Of a stretch of DNA of 64,000 bases, positions 12,546 to 23,811 are shown one piece after another. Position 1 is the first letter of the stretch. The number at the start of each line of letters is the position of its first letter. The notes under the pieces were generated by a model. It was not told the DNA's origin, searched no databases, and saw nothing but the letters and a program-made list of their open reading frames with translations. A program made the translations under genes and the position numbers. The stretch comes from Phragmites australis (Eukaryota; Streptophyta; Magnoliopsida; Poales; Poaceae), in contig NC_084922.1 of assembly GCF_958298935.1 (NCBI RefSeq), positions 7,318,501 through 7,382,500 on the forward strand. The letters run 5' to 3'.

Positions 12546-12966
12546 TCCATTACCAACCCTACTAATTTCTTTGCATCCGCTGTTGCCGTCAATCCAAAGA
12601 TATTGACACAGCTCCACACTATATGTGCACTGCATACCATCGCACATCACATAATGTGCGGACAAATGTACGTCATATATAGGTTCTCCTTTGCTCAGAA
12701 ACCCCAGCTAGCTATCACTCGTAGGGCTTCAGCTAGCCTTCAGGCTTTAATAGTAGGAGAGGTGTGAGCCCCCACTTTCTGAAGTGACTAGAAAGATCTG
12801 ACAAAGATTTGTAATCCCAGTCAAAGAGACTGTTAGCCGCGGGCGGCATAGCCGGCTTTCTGCGTGCTTTGCACTTTGGAGTCATTGTGCCTAAGCTAGA
12901 CGTAGCATGCGTCGTTACACAGAAGAACAGAAGAAGACAAACGACACAAACTAAAACAAGTGTGGG
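12546..12966. other. Intergenic, nothing recognised
   Basis: No conserved frame, RNA gene or clear repeat seen. A TATATA-like element and short CT-rich stretches occur near 12675-12760 but nothing supports a transcript. Confidence 0.4.
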
Positions 12967-13059
12967 AGTTCTGCAGGCCTCTTGTTGGTTTGTTAGGTCT
13001 GTTTGGTTCTGTGAGAGTTCTGCAGGCTCTTGTTGACTTGTTAGAGCTATTTAGTTTTG
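12967..13059. repeat. Two-copy tandem repeat, about 48 bp
   Basis: GTTCTGCAGGCCTCTTGTTG at 12967 is repeated as GTTCTGCAGGCTCTTGTTGA about 50 bases later, with the following TTGTTAG and TGTTTGGTTCTG parts also repeated in degenerate form. Confidence 0.65.
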
Positions 13060-14861
13060 TTAATGAGTCTTAATTTTAGAAGAAATATGTTTAATTATTT
13101 ATATTTATTGTTTTTATCAGTATTCACTTATGTAAATGTATGGTCTCAATTTAGCTGAAAAGTGAAGCTCGATGTGAGATTCACTTTTCATCTTGATGAA
13201 TAAATGTAGGTTCTACATTAATTTATGCAGACGGATCTATTTATCAGTATTAGAAAATATTTTTATACGAGTAATTAATTACAATCTTAACTCTTTTATC
13301 TGCTTAGACGGATTCAGATTCAATCAACCAAACAAAAAATTAATTTATTACATTCACCCATACGACCTCAAATAAATCCAACTAACACTCTTCTATTCAG
13401 CACGTATAACTTTACTCAGTATGTTTATTCTCATTCAAAATATATGGTGTAGCTCTACGAAATTGATCAATCAAACGCATTCTTAGATTCTGAAACGTTC
13501 TGGGTGTGTGTACTCGTATTTGTCCTTTCTAGTTCTTTATTTGTTGTTGTGCAAATGCTTGGCATGGTGACTGTTGTAGTAGGATTCAGTGATGTTTTCG
13601 TAAGCTCGTATGATTAAAAAAATAAGCACCGAGAAGGGACGTTCCTTGGATTTTATTAAAAGAGTGTGGAGCCTCGAAACTAAGCCGTCTTAGTGAAATT
13701 ATATTCGATTGATTGTTAGCACTGTCGACTTGACGGTAAGCTCATATGATTATATGTAGTAACCGAGATATCGGACAATGCCAACTATGGGCATATATAT
13801 ATCGTGTTGTGTTGATCAGGACAACATACAATGATCACATGCAGGACTGCAGAATGTTTCAGAATTCAGAAGAGATCGACGATGAACATACCATTTCTCT
13901 GTTCTCAAGTCTGCTCTTGTGCGCGCACTTCGTTGATGATCATTACAATTGTAACCGGCTATATCGTAAAATAGTAACCAGCCTGCCTTTTCATCTAGTT
14001 TCAGGTTCCTTCCATTTTCATGTTAGTGCCTATACTGAATAAAGGCCAGCAACCTACTCTGTGTTCAGTAGTTACCAAGATCATGACATTTCAGTTTAGA
14101 AATTTCATGAAAAAAAAGACAAATAATCAGCAGATCGATCGTCTGGTAAACATCGTTTAGTCATGTCATATATAATTAAGTGCATCTTTAAGTTGCATAT
14201 AACAAGTGATGATTCATGAATCATGAACGATTCCTCCCCTCTTATTACCTCACTGTGCCCGGCCGGCTAGGTGAAAACATCGTCTCATGCTTTCCTTGTC
14301 CATCTCTCTGACGGAAGGGCATGTGAAGCTACTGCAAGCACACGTGCATGTACACTAGAATCGTCCGTAAATATAATCTATCTAGCGTGTCATGAAAGAA
14401 GAGAAACAGTTGAAGAACACAAGAACAGTGTACGTCGTCCAACCGGAGAGGCAACAGTAACCGGCCGGGCGAGGCCGGCCGGCAACATCCGATGTGACCG
14501 CTACTTTTACCTAGCAACTATACCGGCGCGTGTATATGTCCCTGTCACGAGTTCACGACCCAGCCCTAAAAGAGAGCGAGCATGCACAATAGTATCTGCA
14601 ATATGTAAGCCTAGCTACGACCTACATCGATCTAGCTTGTATAGCCCAATATCTATGCCTCTCACTTAGTGTCAATGCATGATATTTGGAGCTGTCATAT
14701 CCATATACATACGCGATGGCAGGCAATATACAATACACACCCGTGAGCGCGCCCCACGGGAGTGCGTGTGAGCCTTCTCACCTGTTGCGAGGAACCGATC
14801 GGACGGCGATGGCTGGCGGTAGTTGCTCGATCGGACGGTCAGTAAGTGGCGCTCCGTGGAG
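13060..14861. other. Intergenic, nothing recognised
   Basis: AT-rich sequence with isolated open frames (13746-14042, 14271-14669, both forward). They carry no recognisable domain, no supporting exon structure and no codon-use signature. The 14440-14680 part is relatively GC-rich. I see no basis for a gene call. Confidence 0.4.
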
Positions 14862-14939
14862 AATCACTTTTAGCCGTAGTGAGCAGGGGAGGGTCAGGAA
14901 TCCAGGCCTGTTCTGCGGAACTCTCAAAGCAGTTTTTCT

Positions 14940-16235
14940 TTGAGTTAGGAGAAGGTAATAGCTTTTAGTTTTTTTATTTAATTTATAAGAGTAAAAAATG
15001 AATTAGATGTTTAAAATTAAAAAATATTTTCTCCTGATTTAGCAAAAAATACAAACCCCAAAAGTCACTTGGATTTTAATTTTCTCTCCAGAATTTTTTT
15101 TTTTGCCAAAAACGTCCCAAAGGTTCGGTTTTGTTACAAAAATACCCTCAAAAATTCAAAAAAATTGAAAAAAATCATAATTTTTTTTAAAAAAACTAGA
15201 GACAATTCTAAGACCTCCTGTGAAATATTTTTTTCAAAAATAATATCCTTTGCATCATATTTCATGGAGAGTAAGTTTGAAAAAAAAAGAAAAACATACA
15301 ACTCATTTATTAATTCGAGTTAAATGCATAGTTAATTATTTACTAATCAAAAATCATGAAACCAATTTTTTAGTCTTCTTACATAATCCTCTACTTTCTA
15401 AAATACATGAAATCTTGAAATAGTTATTGTAATATGCAAGATTGAGTAAATGTGTTGTAGATAGATTAATTCATAACTAATCCATAACACTAAAATTAGT
15501 GAAACCACTTTTATTAGTTTACTTAAACAATGATTTGTGTAGGAAAACTAATGATAGACATGACAAAGTTAAAATAACATGAGTTAATAAATCAGCTGCA
15601 CGTTTTTCTTTTTTTCCAAACTTCCTCTCCATGAAAAATGATGCAAAGGATATTATTTTTTTAAAAAAAATCACAGAAGGTCCTAGAATTGTCTCTAGTT
15701 TTTTTTAGAATTTTGTTGTAATTCTTTTTATTTTTTTGATTTTTTTGGATTTTTTTGCAACAAAGCCAAACTTGGGGGAGGAGTTTGCAACAAAACAACT
15801 TTTAGGGGCAAGTCAAAATCCAAGTAATTTTTAGGGCGGATTTTGTATTTTCCCCCTGATTTCCTTCATATATAGAATCACTTTGTTTGTAGAGTTTATC
15901 TTAAAAAATCCTTAGAGAATCTTTTTAGTCATATAATCACTTTTCTAGAGAATAATTCTCTTAGGGAATTTGGATCTGTCAAACAATAGTTTTTAATTTT
16001 TAGCTGTTCAAGCAAAATTTGTTGAAGTGATTTACTGAAATGAATTAGATGCTGAGAACTAACAAAAAAGTAGCTTCCACTAATTTATTTTTTCCACATA
16101 AAATCACTTTCTCTATATAATTTACTTAGAAAATTATTAAAGAATCACTTTCAATCATATAATTATTTTCCTCGTAGGATCACTCCCTTAAAAAATTTTA
16201 TTCAAAGATAACTCTACCAAATAGGCTCTCATTAG
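14940..16235. repeat. Duplicated MITE-like sequence split by a Mutator-like insertion
   Basis: Two related copies of a roughly 230-bp sequence lie in direct order. Copy 1 is 14940-15040 plus 15863-15985, split by the inverted-repeat element. Copy 2 is about 15990-16230. Shared words in order are TTTTTAGTTTTT/TTTTTAATTTTTAG, GAATTAGATG, AGAATCACTTT, TAGTCATATAATCACTTTTC/CAATCATATAATTATTTTCC, and TCAAACAATAG/ACCAAATAGG. This could be a tandem duplication or two insertions of one MITE. Confidence 0.6.
15042..15854. mobile_element. Mutator-like non-autonomous element with long inverted arms
   Basis: Two arms of roughly 300-400 bp are inverted copies. ACTTGGATTTTAATTT near 15067 mirrors AAAATCCAAGTAATTTTTAG near 15815. 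AACTAGAGACAATTCTAAG near 15195 mirrors CCTAGAATTGTCTCTAGTT near 15680. ATATCCTTTGCATCAT near 15243 mirrors ATGATGCAAAGGATATTAT near 15640. The flanks are CCTGATTTA (15033-15041) and CCTGATTTC (15855-15863), a 9-bp duplication with one mismatch, as expected for Mutator-type insertion. There is no coding capacity. The transcript would fold into a near-complete hairpin. Confidence 0.8.
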
Positions 16236-16394
16236 ATGCTAGGGAATGAGAATTGGAATGGTCATTAAGGGATGATTAGTTAGTTAATGATGGAATTAGC
16301 TACGGGATCGAGCTGGTTGTTGTTGGTGCGGCCTAATTAGGCTACCTGCTGTAATTAGCGTCCGCACTGCACAATGGACTTGCTTGTTTTTGCT

Positions 16395-16615
16395 GTGGTT
16401 TTTAAAAAGCTGATTCTAGATTATGATTTTTAAAAAGCTGATTCTTCAAAAGTTAATTGTGGTATCGGTTTTTGATGTAAATGAAATGTATAATTATATA
16501 ATACCCATATTATTTGCCTGATAATATTATTCATCAGAATCAAAAAACATCTCCAGCCCAGCTTTTAGATTCTAGTTGTAAAATCAGCTTTTAATTATCA
16601 TAATGGTTTTCCGGA
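16395..16615. repeat. Possible hAT-type MITE with AAAAGCTGATT inverted repeats
   Basis: TTTTAAAAAGCTGATTCTAG occurs at the left (with a second AAAAAGCTGATTC copy) and AGCTTTTAGATTCTAG..AATCAGCTTTTAATT at the right, in inverted orientation. The ends and TSD are not clear. Confidence 0.4.
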
Positions 16616-16860
16616 ATAAAACTATTTATTTCAATTTTTTATTCTATGATAGAATCAAACATGCCAATAACGGGTTGCCAATTCAGTTCTTACTCCTTCA
16701 ATTAATACATGAGCGACGGACAAGGACATGCAGACGGTCACATCAACAGTGGAACTGAGTTTAATTATTATTTTTTATTTGGACTATTTATTTATTTAGA
16801 TATTTTACTTTTCAAACCGTATAGAATTCGAACCGTTCATTTTTTATAATTTTTAATTTC

Positions 16861-17095
16861 AAATTTAGATATTTATTAATCGTATTTGATATAGATTTTT
16901 TTCTTTCTAAATTTAGCTATTTATTAATCATATTTGATATAGGCTCTTTAGTTTAATCTAGACCATTAGACATTTATAATAAAATCGTATTTGATATAGA
17001 CTTTTTGTTTCCAAATTTAGCTATTTATTAATCATATTTATATGGGCTCTTTAGTTTAATCTAGACCATTAGATATTCATAATAATAAGTGTTCT
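16861..17095. repeat. Tandem repeat, unit about 104 bp
   Basis: AAATTTAGCTATTTATTAAT begins at 16909 and again at 17013, each copy followed by the shared ATAGGCTCTTTAGTTTAATC-type block and CTAGACCATTAGA. A degenerate third copy starts at 16861 (AAATTTAGATATTTATTAAT). Confidence 0.7.
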
Positions 17096-17489
17096 AGATT
17101 TTTTCTTTTTTATTAATGTAGTAATTTTGTGACTTTAAGAGCGAATATGGTAGCTATTTTTTCCTGAAATAATAATATAGTAGATGATCGAGTCATGTTC
17201 CCAACGGCTTGCGCTACGGGCATATCAGCTCCTAGAATTATTGGAGCCGACTATTCGTAGGTACACTGAAGGTATTTGAGTAAATCATTTTATTTTTATT
17301 TTAAACTAAAAATAGTGACTTAAATCACTCTATTATAGTTTATAATCTCAAAATCTGACGTGGAGGTACAAGCTAGAGCTTTGTCAAATAAGATCTTAAT
17401 TCTAAGCACCAACCAGTTTATGAAAAACCTAAACTAATAAGTAAAGACGGGCTGTAGACTCACTGCATGAAAAAAAACATGGGTGACGT

Positions 17490-17925
17490 GTAATAACCAT
17501 CATGGGTCATGGGTCATGGGTCCTACACCCATCATCTAAAAGATATTAATGATGATTAGTCATAAGTGACAGGTAAAATTCTGTCACTAATGAGGTCATA
17601 GATGACGGATCATAACCGTGATCCGTCACCTATTAGTGTCTCTCCTGAGCTGTATAGAAAGACATAAGTGACGAGTAAATTAGTTACTCGTCACTTATGT
17701 TTATACATAAGGATAAATAACCTTTTGATCCGTCACTTACAACATTCTATACAGCTCATGGGAGAATATATAAGTGACGGGTAAAGAATTTACCAGCAAC
17801 TTATCTGAATCTATAAGTAACGGGTAACCCATTCAACCGTCACTTATATCTTTCTCACCAGCACATGGGACAATACATAAGTGACGGGTAACTTTTTACC
17901 CATCACTTATGTGTATGTTACCCTA
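17490..17925. repeat. CACTA subterminal repeat array
   Basis: The motif GTGACGGGTAA (and variants GTGACGAGTAA, GTAACGGGTAACC) recurs with inverted partners such as TTACCCGTCACTTAT. Three head-to-tail GGTCATG copies occur near 17505-17520. In CACTA elements, subterminal repeats of this kind are the binding sites for the DNA-binding transposase subunit. Confidence 0.75.
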
Positions 17926-18119
17926 CTAGATTGTCCTGCTTCCTGCCTGCATCCTGGAGCGTAGCCAGGATTTAGCAGCTGTCTTCTCCATCCAAACAAT
18001 AGCAAAACATCTAAATCCATATCGACAAACACACTTCATTACAGAATCACAAATATCAAAGTTTCAACCAATTCATTACATTTCACAAATGTTACAAAGT
18101 TTTGATCAACTCGTATTAC

Positions 18120-19100
18120 ATAAGATCTACCTCACAACCTAGGGATTCTATAATAGAATTCGCTGTGTGGGTTGATGACTTCAGACACCATGAACTCGGC
18201 AATCCATCGTCGAATCTCCAGGAGTGCACCTTCGTGGAAAAAAAGAGCGTTAAATCCCTGCATAATTTGGCACATAACCAATGTCATGTTACCATGGAAT
18301 TAAAGTAATTACTGAAATTAGTTACAAATAATCTTGCATTGAACTTACATCGGGGGATTTGAGATCCTTCATGAGGAGTGTGAGGAGCATGTTCCACGCA
18401 ACATAGAATCAGCAGGTGTTGCCCGATGGTTGTTGGTGGCACTGCTGAATAGAAAATTTAGTGTTAGATCAAAAGGAAAAAACAGCAACAGAGAACATTT
18501 GGTATTCTGTTAGATAACACTTACCACGAACCCGATCTTGTGTGTCAGTCTACGGTCGTCTTTCGAGTTGTAGTCAGATTGAGCTCGAAGGTACTTGTCA
18601 TAAGCCCTGCATAAAGAGGGATTGATTATGGAGCATTTGAATATTAGAAAAGTTAAATATGTAAACTAAGTCAGGCAGAACTTACGCATCGAGAAGTCCT
18701 TTTACAATGGTGCAATCACAGTGTCTAAGTTTGCCTTTTGGTTCTACTGGTCTTATGAGTTGAGGTAGAACACCAAGTTCCATCTAAGGGAAATAACCAG
18801 TAAGATCTAATGGTCATTGGTGTTATGGGCGTCCAATAGGTAGTCTATTTTAGAATATTGTTGCATTGCCATGGCCACATGGTCCGTAGCGTAGTCGGGG
18901 TGAAATTGGATGACCGATATTATAATGGCCCCAGGGTCAAGAAATGCGATGGACTCCTTATTCTTCTTTGTTTCTTTCATCAAATGTCTACATATAAGAA
19001 TATAGATATATTTAAGACTCAGTGATATTAATTAATGAATGTCCAGTTTCAAGAGACTTACAATATGAAGATCCATAGTAATGATACGTCCAGACCATTA
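18120..19100 (-). pseudogene. CACTA-carried Ulp1-type (C48) cysteine protease remnant
   Basis: On the reverse strand the frame gives ESIAFLDPGAIIISVIQFHP. Then comes a His motif, NDH*ILLVISLRWNLVFYL, near 18775-18835, where Trp after the catalytic His has become TAG. The Cys motif CHQQPSGNTC*FYVAWNML follows near 18372-18433, with catalytic Cys kept and the next Gly changed to TGA. The C-terminal part EIRRWIAEFMVSEVINP is near 18165-18225. Splice signals survive: donors GTAAGT near 18685, 18523 and 18347, and acceptors ending ATGCAG near 18608 and 18260. These genes resemble SUMO proteases; their role in CACTA transposition is not established. This copy is dead. Confidence 0.75.
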
Positions 19101-19146
19101 AGGTTGAAGAGGTCATATAAATCATTGAAACCCACAATAAATTAGC

Positions 19147-20213
19147 TTGTAAGTGAGAGGAGATTAGTATGGACTTTATTACTGGTTTGCCTACAACATC
19201 TCACGGGTGTGACTCGATTTGGGTCATTGTGAACCGGTTGACCAAGTCAACTCATTTCTTGCCCATCAAGACCACATACTCAGCCAAGCAATATGCAGAG
19301 TTGTATCTCACTCGAATTATTTGCCTTCATGGAATTCCAAAAAAGATTATCTCTCATCGAGGCACTTAATTCACCTCTTATTTTTGGAAGAGCCTGAATG
19401 AAGCTATATGAACCGAGCTCTTCCATAGCACCGTATACCATCCCCAAACTGACGGTAAAACCGAGAGGGTAAACCAAATCCTCGAAGGTTTGTGTTCTCA
19501 CATATATGAAGAAGTGGAAGATTTTCTTGTGGTTTGTAGAATTTGCGTACAATATCAGTAATAACAGTTATCAGACGAGCATTAAGATGTCGTCGTTCGA
19601 AGCTCTCTATGGCCGAAGGTGTCAAACGCCATTGAATTGGTTCGAGACCAGTGAAAGAGCTTTTCTAGACCTAGATTTCATCAAAGAAGTAGAAGAGCAT
19701 GTCTTAACCATTCGTCAGCATCTACTCACATCTCAGTCTCGTCAAAAGAGCTATGCCGATCGTCGTCGGCATGAGCTAGAGTTCAAAATTGGAGAATTTT
19801 TCTATCTTAAGGTATCTCCTCTCTGAGGAACACAGCGCTTCCAAATGAAGGGAAAATTAGCGCCCCGTTATGTTGGCCCTTTTTGGATTATTGGTCGGCG
19901 TGGTGAGGTGGCTTATCAGCTGGAGCTACCTCCATCCCTCTCCACCATGCACAACATTTTTCATATCTCATAATTGAAGAAATGCCTTCGATTCCCAACT
20001 GAGGTCATTGAAGTGATAGTTCAAGTATTTCAACCGGATCTATCTTATTGCAAGCATACAATTCACATTCTTGATGAAGTCGAACGGAAGACACGCCAAT
20101 AATAAATTAAGTTCCTCAAGGTTCAATGGAGTAACGACTCCGAAGATGAAGCGATGTGGGAACGAGAAGACCGGCTTCATGCCAATTATCCTGAGTTCTT
20201 CTCCAACCTGTGA
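19147..20213 (+). pseudogene. Gypsy integrase C-terminal half plus chromodomain, broken
   Basis: The frame opens EEISMDFITGLPTTSHGCDS, with the first catalytic Asp of the integrase core, and proceeds through TKSTHFLPIKTTYSA. It then has a stop in the RGT*FTSYFW segment and TVYHPQTDGKTERVNQ. A further frame (19506-19826) carries FEALYGRRCQTPLNW. After another stop it reads APRYVGPFWIIGRRGEVAYQ, the GPY/F-like part. Near 20050-20210 follows a chromodomain with IHILDEVERKTRQ, KFLKVQWSNDSEDEAMWERE and YPEFF. At least four stops or frameshifts. The chromodomain would steer integration to marked chromatin. Confidence 0.85.
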
Positions 20214-20347
20214 GTGTTACTTTAGTATTATTCCTCACACCATGGCATATTGATGTTCCTCGAATCTTTTCGTTACTACGCAAATCAGGAGATCCCTCAA
20301 GTCACCATATTCTTCCCTGACTTATATCGAATATCGGAATGAAATTC

Positions 20348-20364
20348 TTTTAAGGGGGGAGGTT
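20348..20364 (+). other. Polypurine tract of the Gypsy element
   Basis: TTTTAAGGGGGGAGGTT stands immediately before the TGTCATGTCCC start of the 3' LTR. Confidence 0.85.
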
Positions 20365-21219
20365 TGTCATGTCCCAAAGCTGTAATTACGTAATTAAGCC
20401 TAATCATGTTTCATAAGCAATAGGTTTAATTTTGAGTAATTTTATTTCAAAGCATTATAGCATTTGGGTTAAGTCAATTGGATGAGAGAAAAAAAATAGA
20501 GAGAAAGAAATGAATTCACAGTTGAAACAAACTTCTTTCTCTAGCATGTGGGGCCCACATGGGTGGCCAGCCACTCTATCTCCTCTTAGGGCAGCAGCCC
20601 CCACCAACACCCTCTCTCTCCCTCACTCTCCCAACTCTCTCTCCCTCACTCTCCCAACTCTCTCTCCCTCCCACCGTGGAGCCCGAGCTCCCTCTCTCTC
20701 TCAAACTCTCTCTCTTTCTCCCTCGATTCCTCCCTCTAGAAGCCAAATCGAGGTATGCATGTGGTATTCAAGCGATCAGTAGCACATAAGCTTCCCATCT
20801 ATCCAATTCACTTTCATTTTCCCAGAAGATTCTTGTTGTTCTTTACGTTCTTGGTGTTTTTACTTGAAGCACGAGGAACCGTGGTTGGACTCCTCTTCCC
20901 GGGTGATTTCTTCATTTCCTTCATCACCCGGTGGTCACCAACCTCCACAAGCACTATGGGTAAGTCCCTTGGATTCCCTCGGTAAGAATGCGTGAATTGG
21001 TGGGTCGATTTCGAGTTTGGAACTAAGATTGCGGAGTTCTTGAGTTCTTGAGCTTTGGAGTAAAAAGAGAGGATTCATATGAGATTTGTGCTAGGAATCG
21101 TCTTGCTAGGTTGGTGAGTGAGTTCTAAGCTCTATAAACTATCTCAAACATGTTTCCTTTTGGTTTAGAGAGGCTCAAAAAACAAATCGATCGAATTTTC
21201 CACCTCGAAGCAACCTCTC

Positions 21220-21730
21220 AGGACAACCTGGATAGTCCGGGTAGCCCAGTGAAAACCCTGATGATTTGTGCTAAAAAATCGTTAGGATTTAGGGTTCAAG
21301 TTGAGTCTAGAACTCTTTGTATATTATATATATATATTTATGTATGATAGATTTAACATGCAAGTTGAATCGACCGAGAAAGATCATCAAGAAGTGCAAG
21401 TCTGCCTAACCCGGATAATCTGGGTTAAACCTGGAGGGTCCAGGTAATTCATGGTGCTTTTAACTGAGTACCCCGCTCCGAGCCTCACTCAGATAATCTG
21501 CACATCCCGGATAGTCCGAGTTAAACCCGAAGAGTCCGAGTTAATTCGATTTAGATTTAGCAGAGAATCCTCGCTCGGAGACTCACCCGGACATTCTGGT
21601 CTAACCCGAAGGTTCCGGACTCAGCCCACACATTCCGAGTTAATTCAAAAATAGCTAACCGAGAACCCCAGTCCGAAGTACAACCCGGAGGCTCCGGAAC
21701 CCGGATGTTCCGAGTTTAACCTAGAGTCTT
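21220..21730. repeat. Array of CCCGGA..TCCGGGT words inside the Gypsy LTR
   Basis: Short near-palindromic words recur: GGATAGTCCGGGTAGCC, AACCCGGATAATCTGGGTT, CCCGGATAGTCCGAGTTAAA, ACCCGGACATTCTGG, CCCGGAGGCTCCGGAACCCG. Related words (CCTCCGGGTGAACCTCCGGG type) occur at 52185-52350 in the solo LTR of the same family. Confidence 0.7.
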
Positions 21731-21778
21731 CAGCCTCTTGTTAGCTTTTTGAAGTAGTTTAGATAGTAAAATTTGCTA

Positions 21779-22032
21779 CTCCCTCTGATTGCAAATGTAG
21801 GTCGTTTTAGCCCCCTCAACAATTCTCTAAATATAAGTCGTTCTCAAACTTCTATGCACTTTTTTCTCTTTTGTTCCCTTCTTGCCCTTGTTTAATAAAT
21901 GCTATCACTCTCACAAATTAATGAGTTATCTTTTCCAACGCAGAATAAATAAGGGGCAACAAGGTCATTTGATCTACTTTCTTAATCCTTGTGCATGAGT
22001 CTAAAACGACCTATATTTGCAATCGGAGGGAG
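21779..22032. mobile_element. Stowaway-type MITE, 254 bp (copy 1)
   Basis: The ends are CTCCCTCTGATTGCAAATGTAG and its inverted partner CTATATTTGCAATCGGAGGGAG, flanked by TA at 21777-21778 and 22033-22034. This matches Stowaway (Tc1/mariner) termini and TSD. A near-identical copy of the same length is at 57800-58053. It lies inside the Gypsy LTR and is absent from the solo LTR, so it inserted later. Confidence 0.9.
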
Positions 22033-23811
22033 TATTATTTTGCATGTCTTGCACTTTTAGCTTGTTGTTATGCATATTGTAGCATATATGTTGCACCTCA
22101 TCCATGCTCATTATTGCATATGTTCTTCTTTAGTGAACGAGGATCCAGAGTGTGATGCAGGTGTGGTTGAAGGTGATAACGAACCACACGGGTTCTATGA
22201 ATTCTATATGGGTAGCATCAAGCAGCCGTTTGAGCAGCAAGGCAAGCATCTAAATATGTTTCTCCCATTAATTTGGATCATATGTGTCTAATGTGATAAA
22301 ATATACTTTATGTACATTATGCATGTTGTTGAGTCGATGTCGGGTTTTGTATGGGTAGAATCTATGTTGATGTATTACACCCCGTCTTGAGTTATTGGTG
22401 ATCTATCTCTTTGTAACTGGGGTTTAACTTGACGATGGTCTAGTTTAAAAGTTAACCGAAATGGTTAGCCATGCATAGATTCTTCGGTAGAAGTCGAGTG
22501 ATGGTTCAACCCCATCATGAGCTATAGGCTTTAATTACTATCATATTGATAACAATGTTAGGTTGATGGTGTTAGTTGGTTGAGTAGTGAGGATGAGGCG
22601 AGATGTGGACGGTGTTAGGGGTGTTTCTCCTGTCCCGATGTGGAGTTCCCCAAGATAGGTCGGGAGAGGAACCTAGACACTGTAGACAACTTATGTCGCT
22701 TAAACATCAATTATTGTTACAGTTGGCTCTAGCACTTACCATACTTACCACATGTTGCTTTAATGGTAAGGTAAGCCAAATGCCTCTATAGCTGTGATTA
22801 TTTGAGCCTGCACATCGATGGTAAAAGATACTTGAGGTTGCTCCGAGAGTTAACCTAAGTGGGCTCCACACCGAGCGATACCTGATTTAAATGGTTGTAG
22901 CTTATTAGAAAATGTTGACACAAGTACACCTTGTGTGGATATGTGTGGTCACTCAAACCGTATGGTCCTCGAGTCTTGTGGGGAATGATGTACCCCTGCA
23001 GGGTGTAAAAATATTTCAAAATACTGCACTCTTGGTCATAAGCATGATTTTGTACATTTGCATCAATCATAGAGTTATGAGTTTGGTTTGAGGTGGTTGA
23101 TGGGTTGAGATGTTCTTTACATATGTTATTAATATGATTCCTTTTACATATATGTTCAGTTGATGATTATAGGTTAGATAGTTGTGTTGGTTAAGTCTAG
23201 ATGTTCACACATGTTTTTATCAAATTTTGCTTTCGAATATAAATTTACTTAACCATGTGGTCGTATTCTTGCTAACATCCTAATTCATAATCCTTATAGT
23301 CGGATTATCTATAAGTATCCAATATGGATTAAGTCATGTGAGTACCTTCGTATTCACGCTGCTCTTTCAGGTGCTACCGGCGAGGAGAAGCTGATCTTTG
23401 GCTACTTCACGTCCGCCGAGGGTGGTGGCAGGAATGAGTAGGCAACTACTCGAAGGTCGTGCTTTTGTGATAGAGTCTAAGGGAATATGGCTCCGTCCTC
23501 CTTTTTTATATAGTGTTAGCTTCCGCTATATAGTTCTCTTTTGTCTATGAATTGATTAGTTTCAATCTCTTTCTAGCTCTCTTTTGCGTAAGAAATTGTG
23601 GATGCTTAAGAATTTATAATATAATTAAATTACTCACTCTTTGTTAAGCTTTGTTGTGATATGATATGTTGTAAAGGTATGTGTTTCGATCTTAGTTACA
23701 AAATATGTGATGGGACTACCGGATCGGTATTCTGATTAATTATTAAAGTTGTGATTAAGTAAATAATTAATTTAATGATTAATTAGAATATTGTTTGGAC
23801 GGTTTCTTAGA

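Larger units (their letters stand above)
17461..19130 (-). mobile_element. CACTA (En/Spm) element fragment
   Basis: The left edge reads CACTGCATGAAAAAAAAC, close to the usual CACTACAAGAAAA terminus. It is followed by many copies of the subterminal motif AAGTGACGGGTAA in both orientations (about 17550-17925). Inside is a remnant of the C48 peptidase gene that grass CACTA elements often carry. The other end is missing: sequence switches to Gypsy integrase near 19130-19147, so the element was truncated there. No TSD can be defined. Confidence 0.7.
19131..23811 (+). mobile_element. 5'-truncated chromodomain Gypsy retrotransposon (Tekay/Del-like)
   Basis: It contains the C-terminal half of integrase, a chromodomain, a polypurine tract and a full-length 3' LTR. 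Protease, RT, RNase H and the 5' LTR are absent. The junction with CACTA sequence lies near 19131-19147. Both the chromodomain and the very long LTR (3.4 kb) fit the Tekay/Del lineage, which tends to insert in heterochromatin. The LTR is homologous to the solo LTR at 50227-53360. Confidence 0.82.
20365..23811 (+). repeat. 3' LTR of the Gypsy element (about 3.45 kb)
   Basis: It starts TGTCATGTCCCAAAGC, which aligns with the reverse complement of the solo LTR right edge (TGTCACATCCTAAATTC). It ends near GGTTTCTTAGA at 23811, aligning with GGTTCCTCACA of the solo LTR. It contains a CT-rich tract with a tandem CTCTCTCTCCCTCACTCTCC unit (about 20608-20730), an array of CCCGGA/TCCGGGT words (about 21220-21730) and a Stowaway MITE. 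The altered terminal CA suggests decay or a deletion at the right edge. Confidence 0.8.

Noticed and set aside
14271..14669. 132-residue forward frame at 14.3 kb
   Set aside because: No domain, no splice-supported neighbours, low-complexity composition; insufficient evidence for a gene.
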